A stretch of DNA of 64,000 bases from Actinostola sp. cb2023 (lineage: Eukaryota; Cnidaria; Anthozoa; Actiniaria; Actinostolidae), in the NCBI GenBank assembly GCA_033675265.1, contig JAUJYZ010000219.1, positions 279,083 to 343,082 on the forward strand, read 5' to 3'. This document shows positions 29,714 through 42,166 of the stretch, piece after piece. Position numbers and translations under genes: made by a program. Position 1 is the first letter of the stretch. The number at the start of each line of letters is the position of its first letter. The notes beneath the pieces were generated by a model, which did not search any database, was not told where the DNA came from, and worked only from the letters and a program-made list of their open reading frames with translations.

Positions 29714-30433
29714 TACAGTCGTTTTCGTATGAGCGGGAAACCCACGGTACCGTGACACTCAAATTAATGGCTTCCTTTCTGAACCAATCAAAAAGCGCGC
29801 AGATGCATCTCATCCAATAGAGTCGTTTTCGTATGAGTGGGAAACCTACGGTACCGTGACACTCAAATTAATGGCTTCCTTTCTGAACCAATCAAAAAGC
29901 GTCGTTTTCGTATGAGTGGGAAACCTACGGTACTGTGACACTCAAATTAATGGCTTCCTTTCTGAACCAATCAAAAAGCGTCGTTTTCGTATGAGTGGGA
30001 AACCTACGGTACCGTGACACTCAAATGGCTTCCTTTCTGAACCAATCAAAAAGCGTGCAGATGCATCTCATCCAATAGAGTCGTTTTCGTATGAGTGGGA
30101 AACCTACGGTACCGTGACACTCAAATGGCTTCCTTTCTGAACCAATCAAAAAGCGTGCAGATGCATCTCATCCAATAGAGTCGTTTTCGTATGAGTGGGA
30201 AACCTACGGTACCGTAGGCCGAAAAAGTCCTCCATCGGTTGTAAAGCGCATTGGGACGAATGTAAAATGCGCTATATAAGAACAGCCAATATTATTATTA
30301 CCGTGACACTCAAATGGCTTCCTTTCTGAACCAATCAAAAAGCTTGTAGAGGCATCTCATCCAATCAAAGTCTTTCAATACGGTACGGCTCGTTAATTAC
30401 CGTACATTCCCCACTCATACGAAAACGACTCTA
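29714..30433. repeat. Foldback element expanded to about six internal units, intron 6 of copy B
   Basis: Ends AGTCGTTTTCGTATGAG and CTCATACGAAAACGACTCT. Units of 68-105 bp repeat AACCTACGGTACCGTGACAC and CTGAACCAATCAAAAAGCG. A SINE-like fragment is inserted at 30216-30298. Confidence 0.85.
30216..30298 (+). mobile_element. SINE-like 3' fragment with TACCGT target duplication
   Basis: Contains GTAAAGCGCATTGGGACGAA and GCGCTATATAAG followed by a short ATT tail, typical of SINE 3' ends. TACCGT is duplicated at 30210-30215 and 30299-30304. The same insertion is at 40397-40479 in copy C, but not in A or D. Confidence 0.82.
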
Positions 30434-31884
30434 ATAGCTCTGATAGCTATTATATTGGATATGATAATCATTCTTCTTTCAGAATCGCGTCAAAGCATTC
30501 TAGTTAAGTAGACAGCAATACGGCGAATTAATTTATCAATTTACAATATCTTACTAAAAAGTGTTGTCGGTTCCTCCTTCATCAGTTGAAGCTTGTAGTT
30601 CTTGGACCCGATGTAATATCCAGGAATGCAAACCGACTCAAACGCAATTGTGATTTTCTTATCATTATATGACGTAATGAATCCCTTTCGGACTCGAAAC
30701 ACGTGACAAAAACTGGTAAAAATTATTTGACTCTCGACAGATTGTAAGCACTGATTCTTTGTGTTGTTGATTTGCCTGACCGGTAGAGTCTGGGAAATAA
30801 TCTTGTAGTAGGCTCCTAAAACAACTAAAATAAGAAAAAGTGACATGATGGTATGAAATCAATTTAAAACACTGATACAAACGAAACACTCAGACACACT
30901 GGACAAACTTCATTCATGTTCTTTTGCACACCCAGAATCCTTTGCGACATACCTTTGTCAGCAAATCCTACGCTATTGACGGATTTCCTTGCTGTGTCAT
31001 TGGGGTCTTCGCCAGGTTTTGGTCCAATCACATAATAAATGAAATCCAACGAGGCCTGGTTACTTTGATACTTAGGATTCAAGAAGCCTGCCGGAGTAAT
31101 TCTATCATCAGGATCTACTGGTAGTAATGGCGTTATAACTGTTTCTGCTTGTATTCGACTGGAATGGAAGGCTTGTGATTGTCTTCCTAGTGATGATATG
31201 TTTAAGGAATTTAGGGTTGATCCAGCTCCAGCACCACTCATGCTTGTGGATGCTCCACTTTGAGCCCCTACCACTCCACCCACTAGTAAAGTTCCTCCTC
31301 CTTGCGTTCCTACTGCTCCACCCAATGGTAAAGCTCCTCCTCCTTGCGTTCCTACTGCGCCGCCACCCATTTGTGCAGTTCCTCCTCGGCTACCAATATT
31401 TCCAGTTCCTCCTCCTTGGCTTTCCTACTACCCCAGTCGAACCTGCAGCTGCTCCAGAAGGATCCACTGCTCCAGAAGGATCTACTTGTCCTGCATGTCG
31501 TCCTCTGTTTCCTATCGTTGACGATGGATCTCCAGTACTTACGGCAGTTTTTCCTTCTTTGTTTGTGTAGACATTAACCACTTGGCCACGACGATTTGCA
31601 TATGCTCTTAAGGCTAGTGCAATACTCTTAGTAACAATCTCCTTTGCTATTTTGGCACCAGCCACAGCACCACCTTTTGATCCAAGTTCTCTTCCTGCAG
31701 CAGCACCAGCTTTTGCTCCTGCTTTTGCTCCACTTATTTCTGCTGCAGAGAAACCTGATTGATAGCCTGCATGGGCTCCGGCTTTGGCAGCTACTTTCAA
31801 CAGATAATAGTGTGCTGTGAAATTTGTAGAATAGTCTGGAAAGAACAGGAAATTAATGATGTTGATAATGCACTCTTTCACTCA

Positions 31885-32668
31885 GAAATTCCTTCTTCTC
31901 CATTTCCGACAATTCCTTCTCCGACTCCTCGTCCGACTCCTTCTCCGACTCCTCCTCCGATTCCTCCTCCGTATCCTTCTCCGAGTCCTTGTCCGATTCC
32001 TTCTCCGACTCCTTCTCCGACTCCTTCTCCGACTCCTTCTCCGACTCCTTCTCCGACTCCTTCTCCGACTCCTTCTCCGACTCCTTCTCCGACTCCTTCT
32101 CCGAATCCTTCTCCAATTCCTGCTCCGACTCCTTCTCCGACTCCTTCTCCGACACCTTCTCCTTCTCCTTCTCCGACTCCTACTCCTACTCCTTTTCCGA
32201 CTCCTTCTCCGACTCCTTCTCCGACTCCTTCTCCGACTCCTTCTCCGACTCCTTCTCCGACTCCTCCTCCGACTCCTTCTCCGACTCCTTCTCCGACTCC
32301 TTCTCCGACTCTTCTCCGACTCCTCCTCCGACTCCTTGTCCAACTCCTTCTCCGATTCCTTCTCCGACTCCTTCTCCGACTCCTTCTCCGACTCCTTCTC
32401 CGACTCCTTTTCCGACTCCTTCTCCGACTCCTTTTCCGACTCCTTCTCCGACTGCTTCTCCGACTCCTTCTCCGACTCCTTCTCCGAATCCTTCTCCGAC
32501 TCCTTCTCCGACTCCTTCTCCGACTCCTTCTCCGACTCCTTCTCCGATCCTTCTCCGACTCCTTCTCCGAGTCCTTCTCCGACTCCTTCTCCGACTACTT
32601 CTCCGACTCCTTCTCCGACTCCTTCTCTGACTCCCTCTCCAACTCCTTCTCCGATTCCTTCTCTTCAT
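31885..32668. repeat. 12-bp (CCGACTCCTTCT)n array filling intron 4 of copy B
   Basis: About 60 units, GA-rich on the coding strand, occupying the intron where A has CTTCTC and C has CATCCCT repeats. The intron (850 bp) is not divisible by three. Confidence 0.92.
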
Positions 32669-33614
32669 CCCATTTTATAACATACCATTTCCTCCAGAGA
32701 CAGCTGTCCATAGGAAGTCTGACGTTATTGGAGCGTGCATCTTACCATCCGGTGTTTTAACAGAAACATCCAGGTTGTCTTCGTTAAAGTACTCTTTCAT
32801 TAATGTCTCCATGTAATAATACTCTCCTTTTTTCAATAAAACTGGGAAAGAGCGTTGCTCGGAGTATCTGTCGGTTGAAATGCAAAACAAATGTTGTCAG
32901 GTAATTGCTATACAATGGAAATTTACTATATACCAACATATCATCATCATCTTCATCATCATTTTCCCAGATTTATGAATGCTGTCCTAATCGACGAAAT
33001 TTAGTTTGTTCTCTTACTTGTCATAGCTTAGTGGATCAACGAAACGAACTCCTGTAACACTTGCGATAAGACTTTTGTGTTCCTCCTGTTCATCTCGACT
33101 CAAGAACAGTCTCCCCTCGTTGTTAGTCGCTGGTAAAGTTCATAGAATAGTGAATGGAATGAGATAAAACACGTGAAGAAAAGAAAAAGAAAAATGAGAA
33201 AGGATGGATGAAATGAAGTCGGCTGAGCAACAATGTCAGTGGTCTTACCCAAGTAAAACACGTGATATCCATTTGTCGTCGGTACAAAATACGTTCTTAT
33301 TCGCGTGCCAAAGTTATTTCCCCAGCTGGAAGGCTGAACAAAGTTGGACGAGTAACCCCTCCAAGTAGGTAAGTATGGATATCTACTATCATCAAGCATT
33401 CGTTTTATTTGGTAAGTATCAATTCCTTCCCATTTTTCGATGTAGACTCCATGACGACGACTCACACCTGTGGAATACAAACGTAGCGATGTCATTATTG
33501 TATCGGATTTATTTGAGATTATAATATTACATAATTGGTTAGCAAACACGCAATAACCCCTCAGCCAACATGGAGCCAAGCATGGTCAATAACTTAACTA
33601 TATACAGCCGGCCT

Positions 33615-34465
33615 ATTTCAAAAAACGTTGGCATCTGAAATCTGAAATCTGAATCTGAAATCTGAGCCGGACAGAGAGGGATTGAAATGTACAAGAACTT
33701 TATTATTATTGTAGGTATATGAGTTGTGATCTATCTTGTAACTAGACGCTCTTCTAGCGTGAAGTCGGGCTTCTAAATGAAATGTAACCTATTTGAACTA
33801 AATATAGATATTTTATAGTGCGATTGAAACAGTTTTTGGTTGCTCGTCGTTGCGTGACTCGAGCTCGATAGAACATGCTTTCCTTGCAATTTCAGTACTG
33901 CGTACTTTACAGTATATCAGTAAATGAAATGTAACCTATTTGAACTAAATATAGATATCTTATAGTGCGATTTTCAGTGCGATTGAAACAGTTTTTGGTT
34001 GCTCGTCGTTGCATGACTCGAGCTCGATAGAACATGCTTTCCTTGCAATTTCAGTACTGCGAACCGTTTACAGTATATCAGTAACTAGACGCTCTACTAG
34101 CGTGAAGTGGGGCTCAGTTCTAACTCATATAGCCTATTTGAACTAAATATAGATATCGCAGTGCGATTAAAACAGAGCAATCTGATTTGTTTGTGAAGAA
34201 AGAGGCCAACTGATGTCTCGTGTTGAAGAAGCCATTCCTCTTGCCCCAATCCCCGCGCCAATAAACAAGGAACGCCTGTAATGTGACATGTCGATTTGAA
34301 GCCTAAGAAGACGAACAAACTGCATTTTTAGAGTCGGGGCTTCCACAGGAAGCCCGACTAATTACTGGCATATGCCACGACCTTTAGGCGAAGACCTGCG
34401 AATAGTGGCTACAAGGTCACAGATTTAGATTTCAGATTCAGATTTCAGATGCCAACGTTTTTTTT
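33615..34465. mobile_element. Foldback MITE in intron 1 of copy B, itself interrupted
   Basis: Arms contain ACGTTGGCATCTGAAATCTG and its complement CAGATTTCAGATGCCAACGT. Copy C has the uninterrupted element (43097-43332); here about 650 bp (33740-34385) lies between AATTACTGG-type junctions and holds a 170-bp sequence repeated twice (ACTCGAGCTCGATAGAACAT). Copies A and D lack the element. Confidence 0.8.
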
Positions 34466-35292
34466 AAATAGGTTCATGTATATAGTTTCCAGTTCTAATT
34501 CTTCCTTAATTATCGTTTTACTGTGCCATTTAGCAGGCTATCGATCTCATGTACAATCGTAGACAACCACGCGGTTTGAATAAGAATGGGTCGGATTAGT
34601 CCTGATCAAGAGAAAATGCGTGTTGTCATGATGTATCAAACACTTATGACTTTCAAGTCGCAAGTCCCTTTCGATGGCTGTGAATAGTCAAAATATCTCA
34701 ACCTCTAATATATAGTGACTGATCATGCTATAGCTTTTAATGAACATTCACTCATCCTAAATTAGCGAAAATAACTGACTTCGAAATGAAACAGTTACTC
34801 CCCTAACCTTGTACGTAGTGAATGAAAACTAACTTGAAAATAATACAAAGTGTCAGGACACTGATTGTAATTGTTATATTCGTGTTGCTTCTTACCTGGT
34901 GCAAACGGCTTTGGTCCTCCACCAACAATGTCTTCGATCAAAAACACAAGATATCCCAACATCCACAAACGAAAAGCAATTTTCAATTTCATGTTTTAAA
35001 TCTGTTCTTGAACCTTTTTACCACAAACAATATTCTACTTACATCACAATCAATGTTTGTTTTAACAGTGTAGCCTATAGTCTGCGTTAAATTGACTCGT
35101 TTTTGAAAGGTTAAAACGTGCTTTTCCGCACTTTCTTATTCATTTCATTGTCTAAAGGGATCAGTGATATCATTAACTTATGCTACCGGTCTTGAGCTGT
35201 CAATACTGGTTACGCCTCTAGACTTGGTACGACCAGTAACGACCACATGAACTAAGGGAACGCCCACACAACCCGTTATCTAGTGATAATTG

Positions 35293-35409
35293 CCAATTTC
35301 AATTGCCATTGTTCTGGACTGACTAACCTCGTGTTCATGTGGAAGCACAAAAGCATTTTCACCTGTATGAGAGGCTAGTCAGTCCAGAACAATGGCAATT
35401 GAAATTGGA
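35293..35409. mobile_element. Hairpin MITE (GCCATTGTTCTGGAC arms)
   Basis: Near-perfect arms CAATTTCAATTGCCATTG ... GGACTGACTA and complement around a loop. A related copy lies at 45375-45482 at the corresponding place upstream of copy C. Confidence 0.85.
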
Positions 35410-36427
35410 CGCCATTATTGCATTCGGTCTATTATTCTAGGGAACAACTTTAGAATACCACGTCAAGCTCTTATAGCGGCACTCTTTGAAAACAGAAGAT
35501 TGAGGGTTAAAACATCGTTGAATTTTCACGAAATTATATTTACTGAATCGATTCACTTTCAAGCCGGCGAACCGTACGATAAACTTTGGATTTCCTTCGC
35601 TTTTCTGCCAAAATAAGAGATGAAATGCTTGTCATGACATAAAAGAGGAAGCTTGTCAATAGTTCTCTATAATCGCTATCATGTCAGTTAACTTGCTTAA
35701 ACTGTCATGTTAACTTTTTTTCTAATCTTTTTGTAAAGCAAAAAGAGTTTTCAAAAACTCATTCAAATCGTAGCTACGTCAACGCGCGAGGCCGAGGTTG
35801 TGAGAATTTGAACCAAATCAGAATGCTTTCCTTGTTATTGTATTAGTTTTTCTTGCGAATTATTGTAGAATCGTGATACAAAACTAATTGCGATTTTGAG
35901 ACGGCGATACCACAAAATATTGACGGCGTTGGTAGAAAATATATTCCGTAATTAGTTTTTAAGGCTCCGCCTCGGGAAACATTCGCGGTCTCGGGACCAC
36001 AAAACATACCGTTTCCCTCGGTCCCAGTCAATAAGTGTTTTGTTATATACCAACTGTCAAAGAACAACAAAAAGATGGGTTTCCCGCTTTTCAAGCGCGT
36101 TTACCAACGCCAACCAACTTCCGGTTTTGTTATTGCCGGTCCACAACATATTGTTGCCCGCTGAGAGCTGTTGCCGGGGAAACATGAAAACTTGTTCACG
36201 TTCACGTGATACCCGCTCGCCCAATCAGAGCACGAGAAAAATGAACTTTGACAGTTGGTATATAACAATAAATGATATTTACTGATTCCGCCATTACCAG
36301 TGCATTCGGTCTATAAACAAGGAAAAACTAGTTAAAAACTAGCGGCAACAAACATATCGTTGTACAGGTTCTAATACGGTCAGGATCAAATACTGTAATA
36401 TTTAGCAGAGACCGTCTCTCGTTATGT
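35410..36427. other. Spacer upstream of copy B, no gene recognised
   Basis: Contains inverted sequence around 36040-36060 and 36255-36270 (TATATACCAACTGTCAAAG and CTTTGACAGTTGGTATATA), so 36039-36269 is probably another foldback element. From 36270 it is duplicated at about 46095. Confidence 0.6.
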
Positions 36428-36772
36428 TTTTAAAGGAGGCAATAGACCTTTTAACCGATACGGCGGCCATATTGAATTATGGGATGCCTAGGCGGCAAGC
36501 TAGTAACCATTTGGCCATGAAAAACTACGAAAACGTTTTTTTTTTAAAAAGAAATGAATTTGTACGAAATTATACAACAATACACAACACATGTAGACAG
36601 TAAGTCATACAACACTATGGTTAGAGTGAAATAGAAAAATCATATATTGACGCGACTCAACACTGTACAGGTTTTTGAGTCATTTGCACCCTGAGCATCC
36701 CATAATGTTTTAGTCAAAGCAATATAATCCAAAATGGCCGCCGTATCGGCAAAAAGGTATATATAATGGTAA
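36428..36772. mobile_element. Inverted-repeat element, duplicated at 46262-46585
   Basis: Left end ATAGACCTTTTAACCGATAC followed by GGCGGCCATATTG; right end in reverse reads ATACCTTTTTGCCGATACGG followed by CGGCCATTTTG. CCCATAAT motifs near both arms are also inverted. The second copy lies upstream of copy C and arose with the block duplication. Confidence 0.75.
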
Positions 36773-37353
36773 TAGGACTGAGTGGAGTCCAATTCGGTCT
36801 GTAATCATACGAGTGATAAACAAAATTGGACGAGTCCAATTTGTTTATCACGAGTATGATTACAGACAGAATTGGACGACACGAAGTCCTGTTACCAATT
36901 AATCATAACTATTACAATTTCCGAGAAAAAAGATTTTCATGATAAAACAATGCTAAAATGCCCCAAAACAATGACATATTTTGGTGAAAAAGCGAGAAAA
37001 GTTAGTGAAAAATTTCTTGAGCGCGCGCTCGATAGCGTAGCGATTGCGTGATAGCGCGCGCATTTTACTGAAAAGGTGTAATGTGATTGGCTCTTGCAAC
37101 TGTCCGATTACAACTGTCCAATTAATGCTAAAATAGGACAGTCTCTCAACCAATCAGATTCGAGGAAATTGTAATAGTTATGATTATTATAGGTAATAGG
37201 ACTTCATGCTGTCCAATTTGGAAATAATTGGATGAAAAAAATTCCGAGGACTGCCAAAATTGGACGAGGCCGTAGGCCGAGTCCAATTTGGCAGTCAGAG
37301 GAATTTTTTGAATTCAATTCTTTCCAAATTGGACAGACATGTAGTCCTGTTAC
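36769..37353. mobile_element. Three consecutive foldback elements
   Basis: 36769-36897 and 37190-37353 are related hairpins (ends GGTAATAGGACT / AGTCCTGTTACC, loops with GTCCAATT). Between them, 36900-37184 has ends AATCATAACTATTACAATTT and the complement. The third hairpin has the loop GAGGCCGTAGGCCGAG. Confidence 0.75.
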
Positions 37354-37431
37354 TTGTTAATTATATCATATGCATTTTCTTAAGAAAAGTCCATACGAAA
37401 ACTATTTTCTTAAGAAACGTCCATTCGAAAT

Positions 37432-37640
37432 TAATTAATTAATTAATTAATTAATTAATTAATTAATTCCAAATTAATAATTTGGACAGTTTGAAAAATA
37501 TGAAAATAATACCATAGGTGCTTGTATGGGATTATAGATAGATGATACAATTAAAATTTCTAATTAAAATTTCTAATTAAAATTTCTAATTAAAATTTCT
37601 AATTAAAATTTCTAATTAAAATTTCTAATTAAAATTTCTA
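37432..37640. repeat. ATTA and 13-bp (AATTTCTAATTAA)n repeats, 3' flank of copy C
   Basis: A TTAA run at 37432-37468, then seven 13-bp units from about 37552. The same 13-bp array follows copy D at 49450-49622. Copies A and B do not have it, consistent with C and D sharing their 3' flanks. Confidence 0.9.
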
Positions 37641-38868
37641 ATGGTAGAGAGTGACCCGTTATGATTAGTTTATTGTAGTCATAATGACCGAGACCGTTTG
37701 TTTTGCTTTTCACCAGCTTGTGAAATATTATGATCACGGATGGCAGCAGAAGCTAGCTAGCAGATTTATTTACCTTTTAATAAAACATATTTACATTTTA
37801 GTTTTAATTAACTTGATGACATCATTGTCAATATATAGTAGCAAGAGACAAATACTTGTGACCCTATCAAGTACAGACTCCGTTAAATAGACGAGAAGAA
37901 GTGCCGAATTATGTTGATGTTGCCCTATTTTGACACGTGAACCATTCTGACTTTTCTCTGACCCACCCTACGCGTTGACCTGCCTGTCTTGATACTAGTC
38001 CTTGCCAAATTGTGTAGAGTTCCTCACTCTACCTCCAGTGTACTGTCTGTGCGCATGCGCAACTTTGCGATTGAGTTCGCTTCTCAGTTTTGTAATCATA
38101 GACTTGGCCTCAACGTAGTGTACTTGGTCCTTCTTGCAGCACGTTGAAGTGCACATTGAGGGACATACTGGAGCATTGATGCACACTGGAGGACATGCTT
38201 TGGAAAGGAAATCAAAAGTTGTTTTTTTCCTTCCTTCTCTTTTCTTTCCTTCTTTTACTGTGTATTTGATTAGTCATTAATTGCACCAGTCCATTACTCT
38301 CTTCTTCCTTCCTTTCATTTATTTAAACAATCAAGTATTCTACCATATGCTTCTATATAAATAGCCTTACCAGTTGGGGATGGTGTGGGTGGGGAGGTTG
38401 CTGCTGGTGGATGGTAATGATAATGATAATGAACAGGCGTCAGTTGTTTCTCTGTCTCTTCATTTTCTTTCGGTATTTCTTGAGGATCTTGAAATACAAA
38501 CGCGAAAGCAGTTATTATTCCTAGTTCACACAGACGAAATATTCCAAAAGTGCAAACACCTACCAGGTTTTGACGTCACTATGACATCAAGGTAGTCACT
38601 GTCGTCATCACAGTTTGTTTTGGGTGCCACTGATATTTCTCTGCCTCCAGATAAAAGCACAGTGTTTCTGTCATGCGGATCCTTGGCTCTGATTATTGTA
38701 AGACGATGTAATTCTGGTGTCTTGACAATGGCCTTAAACTTAAAGTTGCCTCGATTTATGAGGAACGGTTCGTCGTTGATATCGGTTAGAATTTCAACTG
38801 GAATTGCTGCTTTGTTGATGAAATTTATCGCTACACATAATTCTATTGGAAGAAAAAGAACACGGTTA

Positions 38869-38996
38869 CCAGCACCAGCACCAGCACCAGCACCAGCACC
38901 AGCACCAGCACCAGCACCAGCAATATGCAGCACCAGCACCAGCACCAGCACCAGCACCAGCACCAGCACCAGCACCACGAGCACCAGCACCAGCAT
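38869..38996. repeat. (CACCAG)n array in intron 7 of copy C
   Basis: Hexamer run interrupted once by ATATG, in the same intron as in the other copies. After it, AAGGCTACATCA is shared with copy D only. Confidence 0.9.
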
Positions 38997-39429
38997 TTAT
39001 AAGGCTACATCAATATAGTGGGCCTGCATTTAATTCAGAACATTGCATTTAGTCAGCGAAGTGTCTTACCTTTTTTCTTGACGGCTTTAGTTGGTGGTAC
39101 TTTCCAATATGTGTTGTCTTCATCAGGGAACTTCTGAGCCTTTAAGGAAGGTTTCGGCACTCCTAAAACATTCTTGCAGTTTTGTTGTGGTTTTTGAACT
39201 ATTGGTAGCGGATCAAAATAGAATGAACAGTCTGACATATATGTGTTATCATTCTTGGTATAGGCTAATTTCAGCCCATGAGATCCGTGTTCATCTTTGG
39301 GTCCCTGACAGAGGTACCAGTAGTGATACTGTACCGACATGACTTGCAGCGCATCAGTAAAGAGTGTTGTGCGATCAAGTGTGAATGTCGTTACTTTCCC
39401 TGAAGATACAGAGTACATTACTGATGAGA

Positions 39430-39705
39430 TTATGAGATGATGACAATGACGATGAAGATGATGACGATGACAATTACGATGAAGATGATGACGATGACAA
39501 TGACGACGAAGATGATGATGACGACAATGACGACGAAGATAATGACGATGACAATTACGATGAAGATGATGACGATGACAATGACGACGAAGATGATGAC
39601 GATGACAATGACGACGAAGATGATGATGATGACAATGACGATGAAGATGATGACGATGACAATGACGACGAAGATATGATGATGATGACAATGACGATGA
39701 AAGGA
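39430..39705. repeat. (GATGAC)n array in intron 6 of copy C
   Basis: Shorter relative of the copy B array, next to the exon 7 acceptor. Non-coding. Confidence 0.9.
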
Positions 39706-39953
39706 AAAACACATTATCATCATCATCATCTTCAACATTGAATAATGATGAAAAACAAGATAAATATGATGACCATCATCACGACACAAAGGTGATGATA
39801 ATGATGAAATGGGCTGCGTTGAGAGTTAAGGGCGGTATCACATTCTCATAATTTGAGAGAGTGTTAATTTTTCAATATTTTCCACATGTATGTCTCTCTT
39901 TGTCGTGTTGTTGTTCACAAGCGAGTTATTTCGAAGTACAATTATCAATACAG

Positions 39954-40616
39954 TCGTTTTCGTATGAGCGGGAAACCCACGGTACCGTGACACTCAAATT
40001 AATGGCTTCCTTTCTGAACCAATCAAAAAGCGTGCAGATGCATCTCATCCAATAGAGTCGTTTTCGTATGAGTGGGAAACCTACGGTACCGTGACACTCA
40101 AATGGCTTCCTTTCTGAACCAATCAAAAAGCGTGCAATTGCATCTCATCCAATAGAGTCGTTTTCGTATGAGTGGGAAACCTACGGTACCGTGACACTCA
40201 AATTAATGGCTTCCTTTCTGAACCAATCAAAAAGCGTGCAGATGCATCTCATCCAATAGAGTCGTTTTCGTATGAGTGGGAAACCTACGGTACCGTGTCA
40301 CTCAAATGGCTTCCTTTCTGAACCAATCAAAAAGCGTGCAGATGCATCTCATCCAATAGAGTCGTTTTCGTATGAGTGGGAAACCTACGGTACCGTAGGC
40401 CGAAAAAGTCCTCCATCGGTTGTAAAGCGCATTGGGACGAATGTAAAATGCGCTATATAAGAACAGCCAATATTATTATTACCGTAACACTCAAATGGCT
40501 TCCTTTCTGAACCAATCAAAAAGCTTGTAGAGGCATCTCATCCAATCAAAGTCTTTCAATACGGTACGGCTCGTTAATTACCGTACATTCCCCACTCATA
40601 CGAAAACGACTCTAAT
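39954..40616. repeat. Foldback element with about five internal units, intron 6 of copy C
   Basis: The same ends and units as in copy B. It includes the SINE-like insertion at 40397-40479 with TACCGT on both sides. Confidence 0.85.
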
Positions 40617-42035
40617 AGCTCTGATAGCTATTGGATATAATAATCATTCTTCTTTCAGAATCGCGTCAAAGCATTCTAGATAAGTAGACAGCAATACGGC
40701 GAATTAATTTATCAATTTACAATATCTTACTAAAAAGTGTTGTCGGTTCCTCCTTCATCAGTTGAAGCTTGTAGTTCTTGGACCCGATGTAATATCCAGG
40801 AATGCAAACCGACTCAAATGCAATTGTTATTTTCTTATCATTATATGACGTAATGAATCCCTTTCGAACTCGAAACACGTGACAAAAACTGGTAAACATT
40901 ATTTGACTCTCGACAGATTGTAAGCACTGATTCTTTGTGTTGTTGATTTGCCTGACCGGTAGAGTCTGGGAAATAATCTTGTAGTAGGCCCCTAAAACAA
41001 CTAAAATAAGAAAAAAAGTGACATGATGGTATGAAATCAATTTAAAACACTGATACAAACGAAACACTCAGACACACTGGACAAACTTCATTCATGTTCT
41101 TTTGCACACCCAGAATCCTTTGCGACATACCTTTGTCAGCAAATCCTACGCTATTGACGGATTTCCTTGCCGTGTCATTGGGGTCTTCGCCAGTTTTGGT
41201 CCAATCACATAATAAATGAAATCCAACGAGGCCTGGTTACTTTGATACTTAGGATTCAAGAAGCCTGCCGGAGTAATTCTATCATCAGGATCTACTGGTA
41301 GTAATGGCGTTATAACTGTTTCTGCTTGTATTCGACTGGAATGGAAGGCTTGTGATTGTTTTCCTAGTGATGATACGCTTAGGGAATTTAGAGTTGATCC
41401 AGCTCCAGTACCACTCATGCTTGTGGATGTTCCCCCTTGAGCCCCTACCACTCCACCCACTGGTATAGCTCCTCCTCCTTGCGTTCCTACTGCGCCGCCA
41501 CCCATTTGTGCAGTTGTTCCTTGGCCACGTGCAAGATTTCCAGTTCCTCCTCCTTGGCTTCCTACTACCCCAGTCGAACCTGCAGCTGCTCCAAAAGGAT
41601 CCACTGCTCCAGAAGGATCTACTTGTCCTGCATGTCCTCCTCTGTTCCCTATCGTTGACGATGGATCTCCAGTACTTACGGCAGTTTTTCCTCCTTTGTT
41701 TGTGTAGACATTAACCACTTGGCCACGACGATTTGCATATGCTCTTATAGCTAGTGCAATACCCTTAGTAACAATCTCCTTTGCTATTTTGGCACCAGCC
41801 ACAGCACCACCTTTTGATCCAAGTTCTCTTCCTGCAGCAGCACCAGCTTTTGCTCCTGCTTTTGCTCCACTTATTTCTGCTGCAGAGATACCTGATTGAT
41901 AGCCTGCATGGGCTCCTGCTTTGGCAGCTACTTTCAACAGATAATATTGTGCTGTGAAATTTGTAGAATAATCTGGAAAGAACAGGAAATTAACGGACGT
42001 TGATAATGCACTCTTTCGTTCAGAAATTCCTCCTT

Positions 42036-42166
42036 CATCCTTCCTCCCTCGTCCCTCATCCCTCATCCCTCATCCCTCATCCCTCATCCCTCATCCCTCA
42101 TCCCTCATCCCTCGTCCCTCATCCCTCATCCCTCATCCCTCATCCCTCATCCCTCATCCCTCATCA
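42036..42166. repeat. (CATCCCT)n array in intron 4 of copy C
   Basis: A heptamer array of about 18 units in the intron that holds hexamers in A and 12-mers in B. GA-rich on the coding strand. The intron is only 202 bp. Confidence 0.92.

Larger units (their letters stand above)
27547..34992 (-). pseudogene. Copy B: PA14 / cysteine-domain gene with two disabling changes
   Basis: Exons by alignment to copy A: 34896-34992, 33249-33467, 33018-33129, 32686-32867, 30953-31835, 30555-30815, 28727-29056, 28243-28521, 28048-28197, 27547-27671. All splice sites are kept. Exon 5 has one extra T at about 31421-31423 (883 nt instead of a frame-preserving 882), shifting the Gly-rich region to a stop at 31390. 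Exon 10 gains 4 nt just after the cysteine domain, giving TGA at 27547-27549 instead of the usual basic tail. The signal peptide, PA14 region and all six cysteines are otherwise preserved. It is either a young pseudogene or affected by assembly errors in low-complexity sequence; the exon 10 change is harder to explain as an error. Confidence 0.75.

Noticed and set aside
31759..32760. 333-codon Pro/Thr/Ser-rich open frame on the plus strand
   Set aside because: Produced by the 12-bp repeat in intron 4 of copy B and runs antisense into its exons; no independent gene signal.
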